Shown here one piece after another: positions 41,487 through 51,245 of a DNA stretch of 64,000 nt (positions within the stretch are counted from its first letter, which is position 1; every line of letters begins with the position of its first letter). The stretch covers positions 62,001-126,000 of the forward strand of contig NZ_RRYT01000004.1 in assembly GCF_006363815.1 (NCBI RefSeq), written 5' to 3'. Source of the DNA: Thermomonospora catenispora (GTDB taxonomy: Bacteria > Actinomycetota > Actinomycetes > Streptosporangiales > Streptosporangiaceae). Below the pieces are notes generated by a model that was given only the letters and a program-made list of their open reading frames with translations, was not told where the DNA came from and searched no databases. A program made the translations under genes and the position numbers.

Positions 41487-42434
41487 TCAGACCGACGTGG
41501 ACATGGGGCCGCCGTTGAAGGTCACCGCGTCCAGGGCGGCCTGCGCCAGGTCGAACGGCTCACCGGTGGTGTCGGCGTAGGCGCGGTGGACGTTGAACAC
41601 CAGGCGTTCGGCGTCCGCCCAGGACGCGAACTCCCCCAGGTCGGCGCGCCGGGCGGCCTCCAGCGGCGACAGGCCCGCCTCCATGCCCTCGGTGGCCACC
41701 GCCAGCACGAACCGGTAGTAGCGCTCGTGGGCGTCCAGCACCTCCGGCAGCGCGGCGGCGTCGCAGATCGGCCCGTGCCCGGGGACGACCTGGGCGGGCT
41801 CGAAGGAGTCGATCCAGTCCAGCGCCCGCAGCGCCCCGGTGACCGAGCCCATCCCCAGCAGCGGGGTCAGCCCGTTGAACAGCAGGTCCCCGGTGAACAG
41901 CACCCGTTCCTCCGGCAGCCACACCGCCACGTCCCCGGGGGTGTGCGCGGTGTAGCCGGGGTGGCGCAGCTCGATCCGGCGCCCGCCCAGGGTCACCGCC
42001 AGCTCGGAGGTCAGCGTCACCTCCGGCGGGCGGCGGGTGACCGCGCCCCAGTCCGGCAGCGGCTCCCACAGCGGCGGGCACCCGTCGATGATGAAGTCCT
42101 CCAGGATGCCCTTGCGGGTCTCCTCATGCCCGATCAGCACGGTGGAGGCGGGCAGCAGCGAGTTGCCGTGGGTGTGGTCGCCGTGCAGGTGCGTGTTGAC
42201 CGCGTACCGCAGCGGGACGTCCCCGGTGGCCGCCCGCACCGCCTCCAGGAACCGGCGGGTGCGGGCCTCGGTGGCGCAGGTGTCGACGATCAGGGTCCCC
42301 TCCGGGACCGACACCGCCCCGGCGTTGTTGACCCACCATGTGCCGTCCGGCTGCACCCAGCCGAAGATCCCCTCGCCCAGCTCGTGCAGGACCGGCTCCT
42401 GCGCGGCGCCTGGACCCGGTGCCGATGTCGTCAT
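41487..42434 (-). CDS. Metallo-beta-lactamase-fold hydrolase
   Basis: 315 aa. MBL motifs: NTHLHGDHTHGN (HxHxDH, residues about 80-91), GYTAHTPGDVAVWL with the second metal histidine (about 160), LFTGDLLFNG with the bridging aspartate (about 180) and the histidine in VVPGHGPICD (about 223). The fold and metal site are complete. It resembles the 'MBL fold metallo-hydrolase' group of actinobacteria that includes quinoprotein-relay-like and lactonase-like enzymes. No signal peptide. Only 53 bp separate it from the response regulator gene upstream, so it may be the last gene of the kinase-regulator operon. Confidence 0.9.
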   Translation of the reverse strand: MTTSAPGPGAAQEPVLHELGEGIFGWVQPDGTWWVNNAGAVSVPEGTLIVDTCATEARTRRFLEAVRAATGDVPLRYAVNTHLHGDHTHGNSLLPASTVLIGHEETRKGILEDFIIDGCPPLWEPLPDWGAVTRRPPEVTLTSELAVTLGGRRIELRHPGYTAHTPGDVAVWLPEERVLFTGDLLFNGLTPLLGMGSVTGALRALDWIDSFEPAQVVPGHGPICDAAALPEVLDAHERYYRFVLAVATEGMEAGLSPLEAARRADLGEFASWADAERLVFNVHRAYADTTGEPFDLAQAALDAVTFNGGPMSTSV

Positions 42435-42487
42435 GTCGTCGAGCCTACTTCCGGGCCTCCGCCGAGGTCACCGGCGGTCGCCGGCGG

Positions 42488-43150
42488 TCACCGGGAGGGG
42501 CGGCTGCGCAGGTAGGCCAACACGGCCAGGACCCGGCGGTGGGTGTCCTCGGCCGGCGGCAGGTCGAGCTTGGTGAAGATGGAGCCGATGTGCTTGCCCA
42601 CGGTCGCCTCGGAGACGACCAGGCGGCGGGCGATGGCGCCGTTGGAATGCCCTTCTGCGATCAGGGCCAGCACCTCCAGTTCCCGGGGGGTCAGGGCCTG
42701 CAGCGGGTCGCGGCGGCGGCGCAGCAGCCGGCGGATCACCTCCGGGTCCACCACCGTGCCGCCCGCCAGGATGCGCCGCAGCGCGGCGGCGAACTCGGCC
42801 ACGTCGGTGACCCGGTCCTTGAGCAGGTAGCCCACCCGCCGGCCGTCCCCCGAATCCAGCAGATCGGCCGCGTAGCTCAGCTCCACGTACTGGCTGAGCG
42901 CCACGACGGCCAGGGACGGGTCGGCGCGGCGGAGCTCGACGGCGGCCCGCAGACCCTCGTCGGTGTGCCCCGGCGGCATCCGGATGTCGGTGATCACCAG
43001 GTCGGGCGAGTGCTCGGCGACGGCGTCGAGCAGGGCCGGGGCGTCGCCCACGGCGGCGACCACCTCGAAACCGAACCGCTCCAGCAGACCGGCGAGCCCC
43101 TCGCGCAGCAGCACGCCGTCCTCGGCGAGCACTACCCGCTCAGGTCGCAT
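42488..43150 (-). CDS. NarL/LuxR-type response regulator
   Basis: 220 aa. Receiver domain with acidic pocket (VVLAED, residues 6-11), phospho-acceptor Asp in LVITDIRMP (about 55), Ser/Thr in VALSQY and Lys in YLLKDRV; C-terminal LuxR helix-turn-helix (LTPRELEVLALIAEGHSNGA, then VSEATVGKHIGSIFTKLDL). Its ATG overlaps the 3' end of the kinase gene by 19 bp. It forms a two-component pair with that kinase, and the divergent ABC transporter genes are the obvious targets. Confidence 0.93.
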   Translation of the reverse strand: MRPERVVLAEDGVLLREGLAGLLERFGFEVVAAVGDAPALLDAVAEHSPDLVITDIRMPPGHTDEGLRAAVELRRADPSLAVVALSQYVELSYAADLLDSGDGRRVGYLLKDRVTDVAEFAAALRRILAGGTVVDPEVIRRLLRRRRDPLQALTPRELEVLALIAEGHSNGAIARRLVVSEATVGKHIGSIFTKLDLPPAEDTHRRVLAVLAYLRSRPSR

Positions 43151-44489
43151 GGCAGCTCCACACGCACCACGGTCGGCCCGCCCACCGGGCTCGACAACAG
43201 CATTCTGCCGCCGACCGCCGCCACCCGGTCCGCCAGTCCGATCAGGCCGGTCCCGGCGTCCGGGTCGGCCCCGCCGGCGCCGTCGTCGGCGACCTCGACG
43301 GTCAGCAGACCGTCCCGCCAGGAGACGGTCACGAAGGCCTGCTCCGCGCCCCGTGCCGGGCGGCGTTGGTGAGCGCCTCCGACACCACGAAGTAGGCGGT
43401 GCTCTCCACCGGCGGGGGCGGCCTGCCGGGCAGCTCGGCGTGCACGGTCACCGGCAGCGCGGCCCGGTCGGCCAGCTCCTCCAGCGCCGCCGCCAGCCCC
43501 CGGTCGGTCAGCACCCGGGGATGGATGCCGCGGATCAGCTCCCGCAGCTCCCGCATCAGCTCCTGGGCCTGCCGGTGGGCGTCCTGCACCCGCTCGGCGG
43601 CCGGCGAGTCCGGCGGCAGGTCCAGCAGCGCCATGCCGAGCTGCAGGGTCAGCCCCAGCAGCCGCTGCTGGGCGCCGTCGTGCAGGTCGCGTTCGATCCG
43701 GCGGCGCTCGGCCTCGAAGGCGTCCACCAGCCGGGCCCGCGACCGGGACACCTCCATCAGCTCGGCCCGCAGCCGCTGGTCGGGCCGCCCCTCCAGCAGC
43801 CGCCGCGCCAGCGCGCCGTGCGCCGCGGCCAGCAGCACCAGCAGATACCCCATGAGGGGCACCGCCGCCAGCCCCGCCAGCGCGTACGGCAGCGCCTCCC
43901 GCACCGTGTCGACCGTGGCGACGCCGACGGCGACCGGACCCCCGACCCCCAGCACCAGCAGCGGCCCGGCCAGCAACGAGACCACCAGCAGCAGCGCCAG
44001 CCCGACCGCGCCGTACACCGGCGGCACCGAGACGGCCAGCAGGCAGGCGTATCCGAACTCCCGCCAGGTGGCCGCCTCGGCGTAGCGGGTGCGCAGCCAC
44101 GCCGCGAGCCCCGGTGCCGGCGGAGCGGCGTGCGCCGACCGCACGGGACGGACGTCGACCAGGTGCAGCCGCCGCCGCTCCAGCTCGGCCAGCGGCATCG
44201 CCACCAGCGGCCCGAACGCCGCCAGCGCCGCGCCCCCGCAGACGACCAGCGGCCCCGCCACGGTGAGCGGCCGGCCCACGGCCAGCGCCCACGGGGAGGC
44301 CAGCACCGCCAGCGGCACCGCCGCCAGCAGGGCCACCGGCACGCCGCTCGCCAGGAAGGCCGCCGAACGCCACGGCCACGGGCCGAGCAGCAGCCGCCAC
44401 CCGACCGCCTCCCATGCCGTCCTCGGCTCCTCGCCCGCCACACCGGCACGGTAGTCCGGCCCGCCCGTCCGCGCGGTAGGGCTGGCCAT
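43132..44489 (-). pseudogene. Sensor histidine kinase gene interrupted by a frameshift before the ATPase G-box
   Basis: A first frame from ATG 44489 (GTG 44441 is an alternative) encodes an N-terminal membrane 'Sensor'-type domain with several hydrophobic segments, then the HisKA_3 H-box (ERRRIERDLHDGAQQRLLGL) and the start of the HATPase domain (VVSEALTNAARHG) and stops at 43329. The rest of the ATPase (AFVTVSWRDGLLTVEVADDG, TGLIGLADRVAAVGG, TVVRVELP) continues in a different frame to a TAG at 43132. One base missing in the GC-run at 43340-43360 explains it. Either a sequencing error, a phase-variable site, or genuine loss of the kinase. Confidence 0.85.
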
Positions 44490-44655
44490 ACCTCGGAATC
44501 GGTGGACCGGCATGATGTGCGCCGCCCCTCCCCGCCGGTGCAATTCCAGACATGACCAACGGCACCGCTTCGACCGCGCCCGCCGCCGGCGCCGGGCGGC
44601 CTCGGCCCGGCTCCGCCCGCGGCGCGGGGGCACGCATCACCGGGGGGAGGTCGTG

Positions 44656-45380
<725 letters not shown>

Positions 45381-45387
<7 letters not shown>

Positions 45388-47297
45388 GCCTGTCGTGGGG
45401 GACGCTGCGGGACCGCCGGTGGCTGTTCGCCGGGGCGCTCGCGGCGGTGACGCTGGGGGTGGCGCTCGTCCAGTCGTCCCTGCTGACGCTGGTCGCCACC
45501 GGGGAGCCGCAGATCCCGCCCGGGGCGTCCGGACGGGAGGCCGAGCAGATCAGCGAAGGGTACGTCGGGGCGGCGACGCTGCTGGGGATGACGGTGCTGC
45601 TGGCGGCGTTCCTGGCCGTCTTCATCGTCGGCTCCACGTTCGCCTTCACCGTGGCGCAGCGGCGCCGGGACCTGGCGCTGCTGCGGCTGGTCGGCGGCAG
45701 CCGCCTGCAGCTGATCCGCCTGCTGCTGACGGAGGCGCTGCTGCTGGGGCTGGCCGGCACGGTGCTGGGCGTGCTGCTGGGGCTGCCGGCGATGTGGGCG
45801 CAGGCCTGGCTGCTGGTGCGGCTGGACTTCCTGCCCGAGAGCTTCACCGTCGGCTGGTCGGTCAAGGTGCTGCCGGTGTCGGCGGCGGTCGGGCTCGGCG
45901 TGTCGGTCTGCGGGGTGCTGGCCGCCTCGCTGCGAGCGGCCCGGCTGCGTCCGCTGGACGCGGTGCGCGACATCGGGCCCGCCGCGCGGGTGATGACGGC
46001 GGGACGCTGGCTGGTGGGGATCTCGTTCCTGGCCCTGGCGGTGCCGTTGGTGGTGGCGGGGCAGTCGGCGGACTTCCTGGGCGCCCTGCTGATCGCCATG
46101 GCGGTCTCGATGCTGGGGGCGGTGGCGTTCAGCATGCTCAGCCCGCTGCTGGTGCCGCCCGCCGGCTGGGTGCTGGGGCTGGCGCTGCGCAGGGTCGGCG
46201 TGCTGGGCGAGCTGGCCGAGGCGAACCTGCGGGAGGGGACCCGGCGCAGCGCCTCCATGGCGGCGCCGCTGATCGTGCTGGTCGCCCTGACCGCCGGCTT
46301 CTCCGGCACGCTGGACTCGCTGGCCGAGGCCACCGGCGTGGAGGTCCGGCGGCTGACGGCCGGTGACCTGGTGGTGGAGTCCACGGGCGCCCAGGCCGCC
46401 CGGCTGTCGGAGATCCCCGGCGTGGCGGTCGCCTCCACCAGGCTGTCGGTGGAGATCTCCATACGCGCCGAGCACCGCGAGGAGGGCCGGACCTGGCGGC
46501 ACACCTACTATTCGGGGATCGTCGCGATCGACCCCGACGCCTACCGGCGGACCCAGCGGCTGCGCCCGGCCTCCGGCTCCCTGGACCGGCTGCGCGGCGC
46601 CACGATCGCCATCGGCCCCGGACTGTCCGATGAGCCGATCCGCCGCAAGCCCCCGGTGGTCGCCCGCATCGGCGACCGGCGGGTGCGGCTGCGGATCGTC
46701 GCGGTGATGCCGGCGGTGCTGGAGAACGGCGCCGACACCTTCCTGGTGCCGCGCGAGCTGATCCCCGACGAGCTGGCCGCCCGTTCCCCGGCCGAGACGA
46801 TCGTCCAGGTGGCCCCGGGCGCGTCCGTGCGGGAGGTGGCCGACCGCATCCGCGCCGCGGGCCTGGGCACGGTGCGCACCGTCTCCGAATGGGCCGACGC
46901 CCGGGTGGCCGCCCAGACCCGCGGCAACCGGGACATCATGCTGGTGCTGCTGGGGATGTCCGGCCTGTACGCCGCGATCGCCGTGGTCAACGCCCTGGTG
47001 ATGGCCGGCGCCGAACGCCGCGTCGAGTTCGCCGTGGCCCGGCTGACCGGCCTGAGCCGCGGCCAGGTGATCCGGGCGGCCCTGGTGGAGTCGTGCGCGG
47101 TCGTCGCCATCGGGCTGCTGCTCGGCGGGCTGGTGGCCGCCGCCGCCCTCAGCGGCCTGCAGGTCATCGCCGTCCCCTGGACCCTGCTGCTCCTGCTGGC
47201 TCTCGGAGCGTTCCTGGTCGGCGGGGCGACGACCGTGCTGACCGCCTGGTGGGCGACCCGGCCGGCGCCGGTCGCGCTGGCCAGCGCCCGCGAGTGA
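45381..47297 (+). CDS. FtsX-like ABC transporter permease
   Basis: 638 aa from GTG 45381. Two FtsX-like units: the first N-terminal half with membrane segments near 20-40, 70-95, 120-150 and 175-200 and the motif FTVAQRRRDLALLRLVGGS. The second half has an extracellular loop (about 310-480: GDLVVESTGAQAARLSEIPG) and C-terminal helices (DIMLVLLGMSGLYAAIAVVN, FAVARLTGLSRGQVIRAA). The ten-helix pattern is that of the BceB/YknZ group rather than MacB. Works with the preceding ATPase. A hairpin terminator begins directly at its stop. Confidence 0.9.
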
Positions 47298-47325
47298 GCC
47301 CTGCGGCGCTCCCGCGCCGCGGGGC
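47298..47325. terminator. Shared terminator between permease and DUF7822-like gene
   Basis: GCCCTGCGGCGC, loop TCCC, GCGCCGCGGGGC (one T-G pair). The stem exactly fills the 28-bp space between the two converging stop codons. Confidence 0.8.
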
Positions 47326-47862
47326 TCAGTCCTGGGGGAAGGAGTAGTACAGGTAGTCGGCGTAGAACGAGCCGAAGTGGTCGGGCCACTTCCGCCGCAG
47401 CGACTCCACCCACTCCTGCTCGCCGCCGTTCAACGCCGCCTCCGCCCGCTTCACCGAGAGCTCGATGTCGCCGGGGAGGCGGGCGACCCCCTGGGCGGGA
47501 TCGTCCTCGTGAAGCGCGAAGATCTCGCCGGGCTCCAGCAGGAAGTAGCGGGCCTTCTGCTTCTCCAGGTGCTCGACGGTGCGGGTCACCATCTCCTCGA
47601 ACGCCGGACGGTCGGGGACCTCGCCCTCGCCCACCACGCGCAACAGGCCGGTGAGCAGATCCGCGCCGGGGCGGTAGTCGCCGGCCACGCAGAGCGGGCC
47701 GTTCCAGATCATCGAGGGGACGACGGTCGTCCCGTACCCCACCAGCAGCTCGTGAGCCAGCGGGATGTCCCAGTTGTGCTCGGAGATGCACCGGATCGAC
47801 TGGGGGTTGTCCTTCTCCGTCGGCAGGGAGTCTGCGGAGTACAGATAGGAGCGGTTCGCCAT
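47326..47862 (-). CDS. Uncharacterised cytosolic protein (DUF7822-like)
   Basis: 178 aa from ATG 47862 (MANRSYLYSAD). The N-terminal phrase and the following SIRCISEHNWDIPLAHELL-type segment recur in a family of actinobacterial cytosolic proteins of unknown function that I know only by a DUF number. It is acidic, without signal peptide or membrane segment; the second half is helical (FEEMVTRTVEHLEKQKARYF, VESLRRKWPDHFGSFYADYL). Convergent with the ABC permease. No functional hint from neighbours. Confidence 0.75.
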   Translation of the reverse strand: MANRSYLYSADSLPTEKDNPQSIRCISEHNWDIPLAHELLVGYGTTVVPSMIWNGPLCVAGDYRPGADLLTGLLRVVGEGEVPDRPAFEEMVTRTVEHLEKQKARYFLLEPGEIFALHEDDPAQGVARLPGDIELSVKRAEAALNGGEQEWVESLRRKWPDHFGSFYADYLYYSFPQD

Positions 47863-48102
47863 GCGGCCGACCCTAGGGACGCGGACCGACAAAATCGTCC
47901 CGCCGGAATCGCCGCATCCGGCTCACCCCCTCGGGCCGGCCCCGGCGGATGCGCCGGGGCCGCCGTTCGCGCCCTCGGAGGAGCCGCCGAGGACGCCTGC
48001 TGAGGAGCCGTCGAGGAGCGGGACGGCGGGGCACGGCCGCGACGGGCGGCGCCCGCCCGGGCGTCACGGTCCCGGGCGTCAGGGCGTCCGCGCCCCGGGA
48101 CG

Positions 48103-48447
48103 TCAGGGCGTGTGCACGCCGGGGCGGGGCGTCCCCTCCGGCCCGGCGTGCCGAGGCGGGCGGCCCCACGGCGGGGCGGGGGCGTGCGGAGGGGCGTCCA
48201 CGGGCACGTTGAACACGTCGAAGAGGGCGTTCTCGATCAGCTCGACCACGGCCGCGACGCCGGCCAGGTAACCCGGGCGCGCGCGGTCGCCGGCGCCGTG
48301 CCCGGCGATGCGCTCGTCGGCGTGCTCGTCGAGGCGCCGGCGCAGATCGGTGATCTCCCGTTCGATGCGCCGCAGCGTCAGGACGCAGGTGCCGTGCTCG
48401 CGGTGGGCGCGACGCAGGATCTCCCGCAGCGCCTCCTCACGGGTCAT
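48103..48447 (-). CDS. Small coiled-coil protein, translationally coupled
   Basis: 114 aa, ATG at 48447 overlapping the upstream stop (ATGA). The first 45 residues are charged helix (REEALREILRRAHREHG, RRIEREITDLRRRLDEHADE) likely to form a coiled coil; then a hydrophobic helix (AAVVELIENALFDVFNVPV) and a Pro/Gly-rich tail. Not recognised. The overlap and shared promoter near the GntR gene show that it works together with the upstream 204-residue protein. Typical of small accessory pairs next to GntR/XRE regulators in this lineage. Confidence 0.65.
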   Translation of the reverse strand: MTREEALREILRRAHREHGTCVLTLRRIEREITDLRRRLDEHADERIAGHGAGDRARPGYLAGVAAVVELIENALFDVFNVPVDAPPHAPAPPWGRPPRHAGPEGTPRPGVHTP

Positions 48448-49058
48448 GACGTCACCGCCACGAGCCCCAGCCGGGCCAGCCCGCGCCGGAACCAGCCGCC
48501 CTGGGGCGCCGGGCGCCGGGCGTCCCGCCTGCCGGGCGGCCGGGAGGCCGACGACGCGGAACGGGCGGGCGTCGGCCGCCGCGTCGCCTCGGGCCGGGCC
48601 GTCGGGCGGGAGGGCGCGGGCTCGCGGGGCGCCGTGAGGCGGAGGACCGCCGGTTCCGTCGAGCCGTGGAGACGGGGCGGCGTGGCGGGCGGTGTGGAGG
48701 GCGCGGTGGCACGCGGCATCGGGGGTTGCACAGCGGTCCGCCGTGCCACCGCGCCAAAGGCCCCGCCCGGCCGACAGGGCTGCTCCGTCCCGGCCGGGCG
48801 GGGAGCATGGGGGATCATGCGCCGGTAGTGGTCGGCCAGCATCTCCGACAGCGCCGCCGCGGTGGGCGCCTGGAACAGGCCGGACGCGCCCGAGGGAGCG
48901 GCCAGCCACCGGCCGGAGTGGACGCCGTACCAGGGTGCGGCGTCCGGGTACAGGGCGCGGAGTGCGGCCTCTTCGCGTTCCCGTCGCCGCTCGGACGCGG
49001 GATCGGTGTGCCGAACGGGCAGAGGCCACGGCGGTGGGGTCGTTAGGCTGGTGCGCAA
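48444..49058 (-). CDS. Unknown Pro/Arg-rich protein divergent from GntR regulator
   Basis: About 204 aa if started at TTG 49058 (GAGG nine bases upstream inside a small AGGAA...TTCCT stem); no ATG/GTG lies in a better position. The conserved-looking N-terminal part (PWPLPVRHTDPAS, EEAALRALYPDAAPWYGVHSG, RWLAAPSGASGLFQAPTAAALSEML, residues 8-95) resembles small cytosolic domains found beside GntR/XRE regulators in Actinomadura-like genomes; the C-terminal half is low-complexity Pro/Arg/Thr. Its stop overlaps the start of the next gene (ATGA). Start codon uncertain. Confidence 0.6.
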   Translation of the reverse strand: MRTSLTTPPPWPLPVRHTDPASERRREREEAALRALYPDAAPWYGVHSGRWLAAPSGASGLFQAPTAAALSEMLADHYRRMIPHAPRPAGTEQPCRPGGAFGAVARRTAVQPPMPRATAPSTPPATPPRLHGSTEPAVLRLTAPREPAPSRPTARPEATRRPTPARSASSASRPPGRRDARRPAPQGGWFRRGLARLGLVAVTS

Positions 49059-49178
49059 GTCAGGAAACCTCGCTTCCTGGCGAGGCACCGGGGCCCGACG
49101 CTGCACCGTCGGCCGGGGCCGCTTTTTGTTTTCGGCTGCGGACACCTGTCGGCTCCCACCGTAGAGCCATGACGTCGA

Positions 49179-49214
49179 TACGTCTAGACGTAGCAATATA
49201 ATTGCGTCCGGACG
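49179..49214 (+). promoter_or_regulatory. GntR promoter with palindromic operator between -35 and -10
   Basis: TACGTCTAGACGTA (49179-49192) is a perfect 14-bp palindrome whose core GTCTAGAC fits the HutC-subfamily GntR consensus. A perfect TATAAT -10 follows at 49197-49202, and a second palindrome CGTCCGGACG lies at 49205-49214. A dimer bound here would exclude RNA polymerase. Confidence 0.75.
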
Positions 49215-49235
49215 TGGGTACGTAGCGTCGCGACC

Positions 49236-49643
49236 GTGGCCGACTACACACCCGCCTACGTCAAGGTCGCCGCGGCGATCCGCGAGGCCATCCTCTCCGG
49301 GGAGCTGGAGCCTGGGCAGGCCATCCCGTCCGAGGCCCAGCTCATCCAGCAGTACGGCGTGGCTCGCGAGACGGTGCGCCGGGCGATGGCGATGCTGCGT
49401 GGTGAAGGTCTGATCATCACCGAGCACGCTCGTGGCTCCTACGTTCGGAACGTGCCCGAGAAGCGTGAAGTGGTGATCCGCTCGACTGCTGTGGTGACGT
49501 CGAGGATGCCGACCGTCGACGAACGGGAGCGGTGGGATCTGCCGGAGGGGGTGCCGGTGCTGGTGGTTGAGCAGGATGAGCGGACCGAGATGTATCCAGC
49601 GGATCGCGTCCGGCTACGGGTCCTTGGCCGGGAACAGGAGTAG
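49236..49643 (+). CDS. GntR-family regulator with shortened effector domain
   Basis: 135 aa, GTG start. The winged helix-turn-helix is complete (YVKVAAAIREAILSGELEPG, IPSEAQLIQQYGVARETVRR, RGEGLIITEHARGSYV; residues 8-72). What follows is only about 60 residues with a partial UTRA-like beta pattern (ERWDLPEGVPVLVVEQD), whereas HutC-type members have about 160. It therefore may bind DNA without a complete ligand pocket. A palindromic operator sits in its own promoter, and the divergent coupled gene pair is the likely second target. Confidence 0.85.
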   Translation: MADYTPAYVKVAAAIREAILSGELEPGQAIPSEAQLIQQYGVARETVRRAMAMLRGEGLIITEHARGSYVRNVPEKREVVIRSTAVVTSRMPTVDERERWDLPEGVPVLVVEQDERTEMYPADRVRLRVLGREQE

Positions 49644-49733
49644 ACCCGCTTCCAGGTGCTCACCTGAAACGGGCTTCCCGACACCTTCGGAACGATCTGT
49701 CGCTGTCCTGATACATAGCGTACTGTTGGGTCA

Positions 49734-50756
49734 GTGCCCCCGGATGAGGGTAGCGGCATGGAGCGTCGTGCGCTGTCACAGCTACTGACCGTATTTGGGG
49801 CTGGGACTGCGATCTCGTCTGCAGCCCGTGAAGGGATCTTCGCCGGGGGCAAGAACACGCTGGGTGACCTGCTCGATCTGGACGAGTGGGAACGCACGGT
49901 CCACGAGTACGGGCAGCTGCTCACAGTTCGCCCCGCCGGTGCTTTGACCAAGGACCTGGCCGCGGACCTGCTCGCCGTCGGTGAGCTGCTCAAACGGAAG
50001 ATGGCCGAGTCCGAGCGGCGGCGGATGCTGCGGGTGAGCGCCAGACTGTCGGCGTGCTTGGCGATCGACCTGGAGGCGCCGGTGACATCCGTGCCGTGCG
50101 TACCACCTGGGCCACCGCCAAGCATGCCGCCGACGTCTCCGGGGACGCCGCCCTGCGCGTGTGGGTGCGCGGCCGGGTGGCCCAAGAGGCAGCTGGACCG
50201 GACGCCCGGCGAGCGCCATCACCGTTTTGGCCGACGAGGGCATCGTCATCGCAAGCGGGGCGCCGTCGGCGGGGTTGGCCCGCGCTCACGCTGTACGCGC
50301 CTATGCCGCGGCCGTCCAGGGCGACGTTGTTGGAGTCCGCGCCTGCCTTGCGGAGGTCGAGCGGATTTTCGAGCGGTTTCCTGGCGCTGGTGGGGAACGA
50401 ACGGTCTTCGCCTTCCAGGAGACCCATTTGCGCTGGTCAAAGTCCTACGCCAGGTCCTGGTCGGCGACGGTCGAGCACGGGAGACGGTGGCGCGCGCCCT
50501 TTCCCTGTATCCAGCCGAGGCGCAGAGCGCTCGCTCGAACCTGACACTCATGGACGCGGCTGCCCTGATTCGGGCGCGGGAAGTGGAAGCGGGACTACAG
50601 CAGGCCCTCACCGTTGTGGAGAAGCACCCGGACGCCGCGACCGCCGCCAGGAAGGTCCTGGTAGGGCAGATCCTACGGACATTGCCAGAACAGGCCCGCC
50701 AGATGCCCGCCGCTCGTGAGCTGCGTGCGTTGGCATCTCCAGATGAATCGTTTTAG
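49734..50756 (+). pseudogene. Decayed, N-terminally truncated copy of the XRE/TPR regulator
   Basis: Collinear with the intact gene at 53502-54782 (WERTVHEYGQLLTVRPAGAL, GELLKRKMAESERRRMLRVS are almost identical), but the DNA-binding N-terminus is missing and the frame changes at least three times: near 50080 (CLAIDL to RTTWATAK), near 50190 (to GRPASAITVL) and near 50450 (to VLVGDGRARETVARAL). The last part ends properly in PAARELRALAS. Because the shifts are several and spread, this is a pseudogene and not a single error. It lies in the same orientation as the intact copy, with the low-GC island between them. Confidence 0.88.
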
Positions 50757-51245
50757 CCGTAGGAGGCTTTGTACCGAGTCACTCCAGCATAGCCCAGCAA
50801 CGATAGGTGTCTCGATCTGAGTGAAAAGAGCCCTTTTTTCGTGGAGAGGCAGGTCTAGGTGGGTGAGCTATTCCGAACCGCAGGGGCCATTGCGATCCCC
50901 TCCTCGGATCGAGGAAGACTCATCTATAGAGGAATAAATAAGCGGCCCTTTGGTGGCGTTCAGGATTCAGTGTTGATAGTGATGGGACTGGGTTGAGCAT
51001 GGGTCTTCCTATAGGGTCTAGTATCCGTAGCGGGTGTCTTTGGTTAAATTAGTGACTGCCAAATATTCCGACCTGGGATGCCTGTAACGGTGGAGCTTGA
51101 GATTGTACAAATTAGACTGTGATGCCGATCCTCTTTCATCTGTCGCTCGTGGATGATAAGTTGTACTCGTTCAGTACCGTGCGCCGGAGGTGCAAGAGGG
51201 CGGTCGGTCGACATCAAAGGTGCGGTCTCCGGGAGGCAGCAAATA
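50757..51245 (+). other. AT-richer non-coding stretch at the left border of the DUF5131/TcmP island
   Basis: 489 bp with markedly lower GC than the chromosome. TCCTCG-GAT-CGAGGA (50901-50915) forms a small hairpin; several A/T runs and CCTATAGG near 51008 occur. No credible open frame. It should contain the promoter of the DUF5131 gene (GGGAGG at 51231-51236). No integrase, tRNA fragment or att-like repeat recognised. Confidence 0.5.

Noticed and set aside
49081-49135. Plus-strand hairpin CCGACG..CGTCGG followed by TTTTTGTTTT as terminator of a small RNA
   Set aside because: The T-run begins ten bases after the stem and no promoter or conserved RNA could be identified upstream; evidence insufficient.
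50757-51245. Attachment site or integrase remnant at the island border
   Set aside because: No tRNA fragment, recombinase frame or matching direct repeat other than the XRE/TPR gene copies was found.
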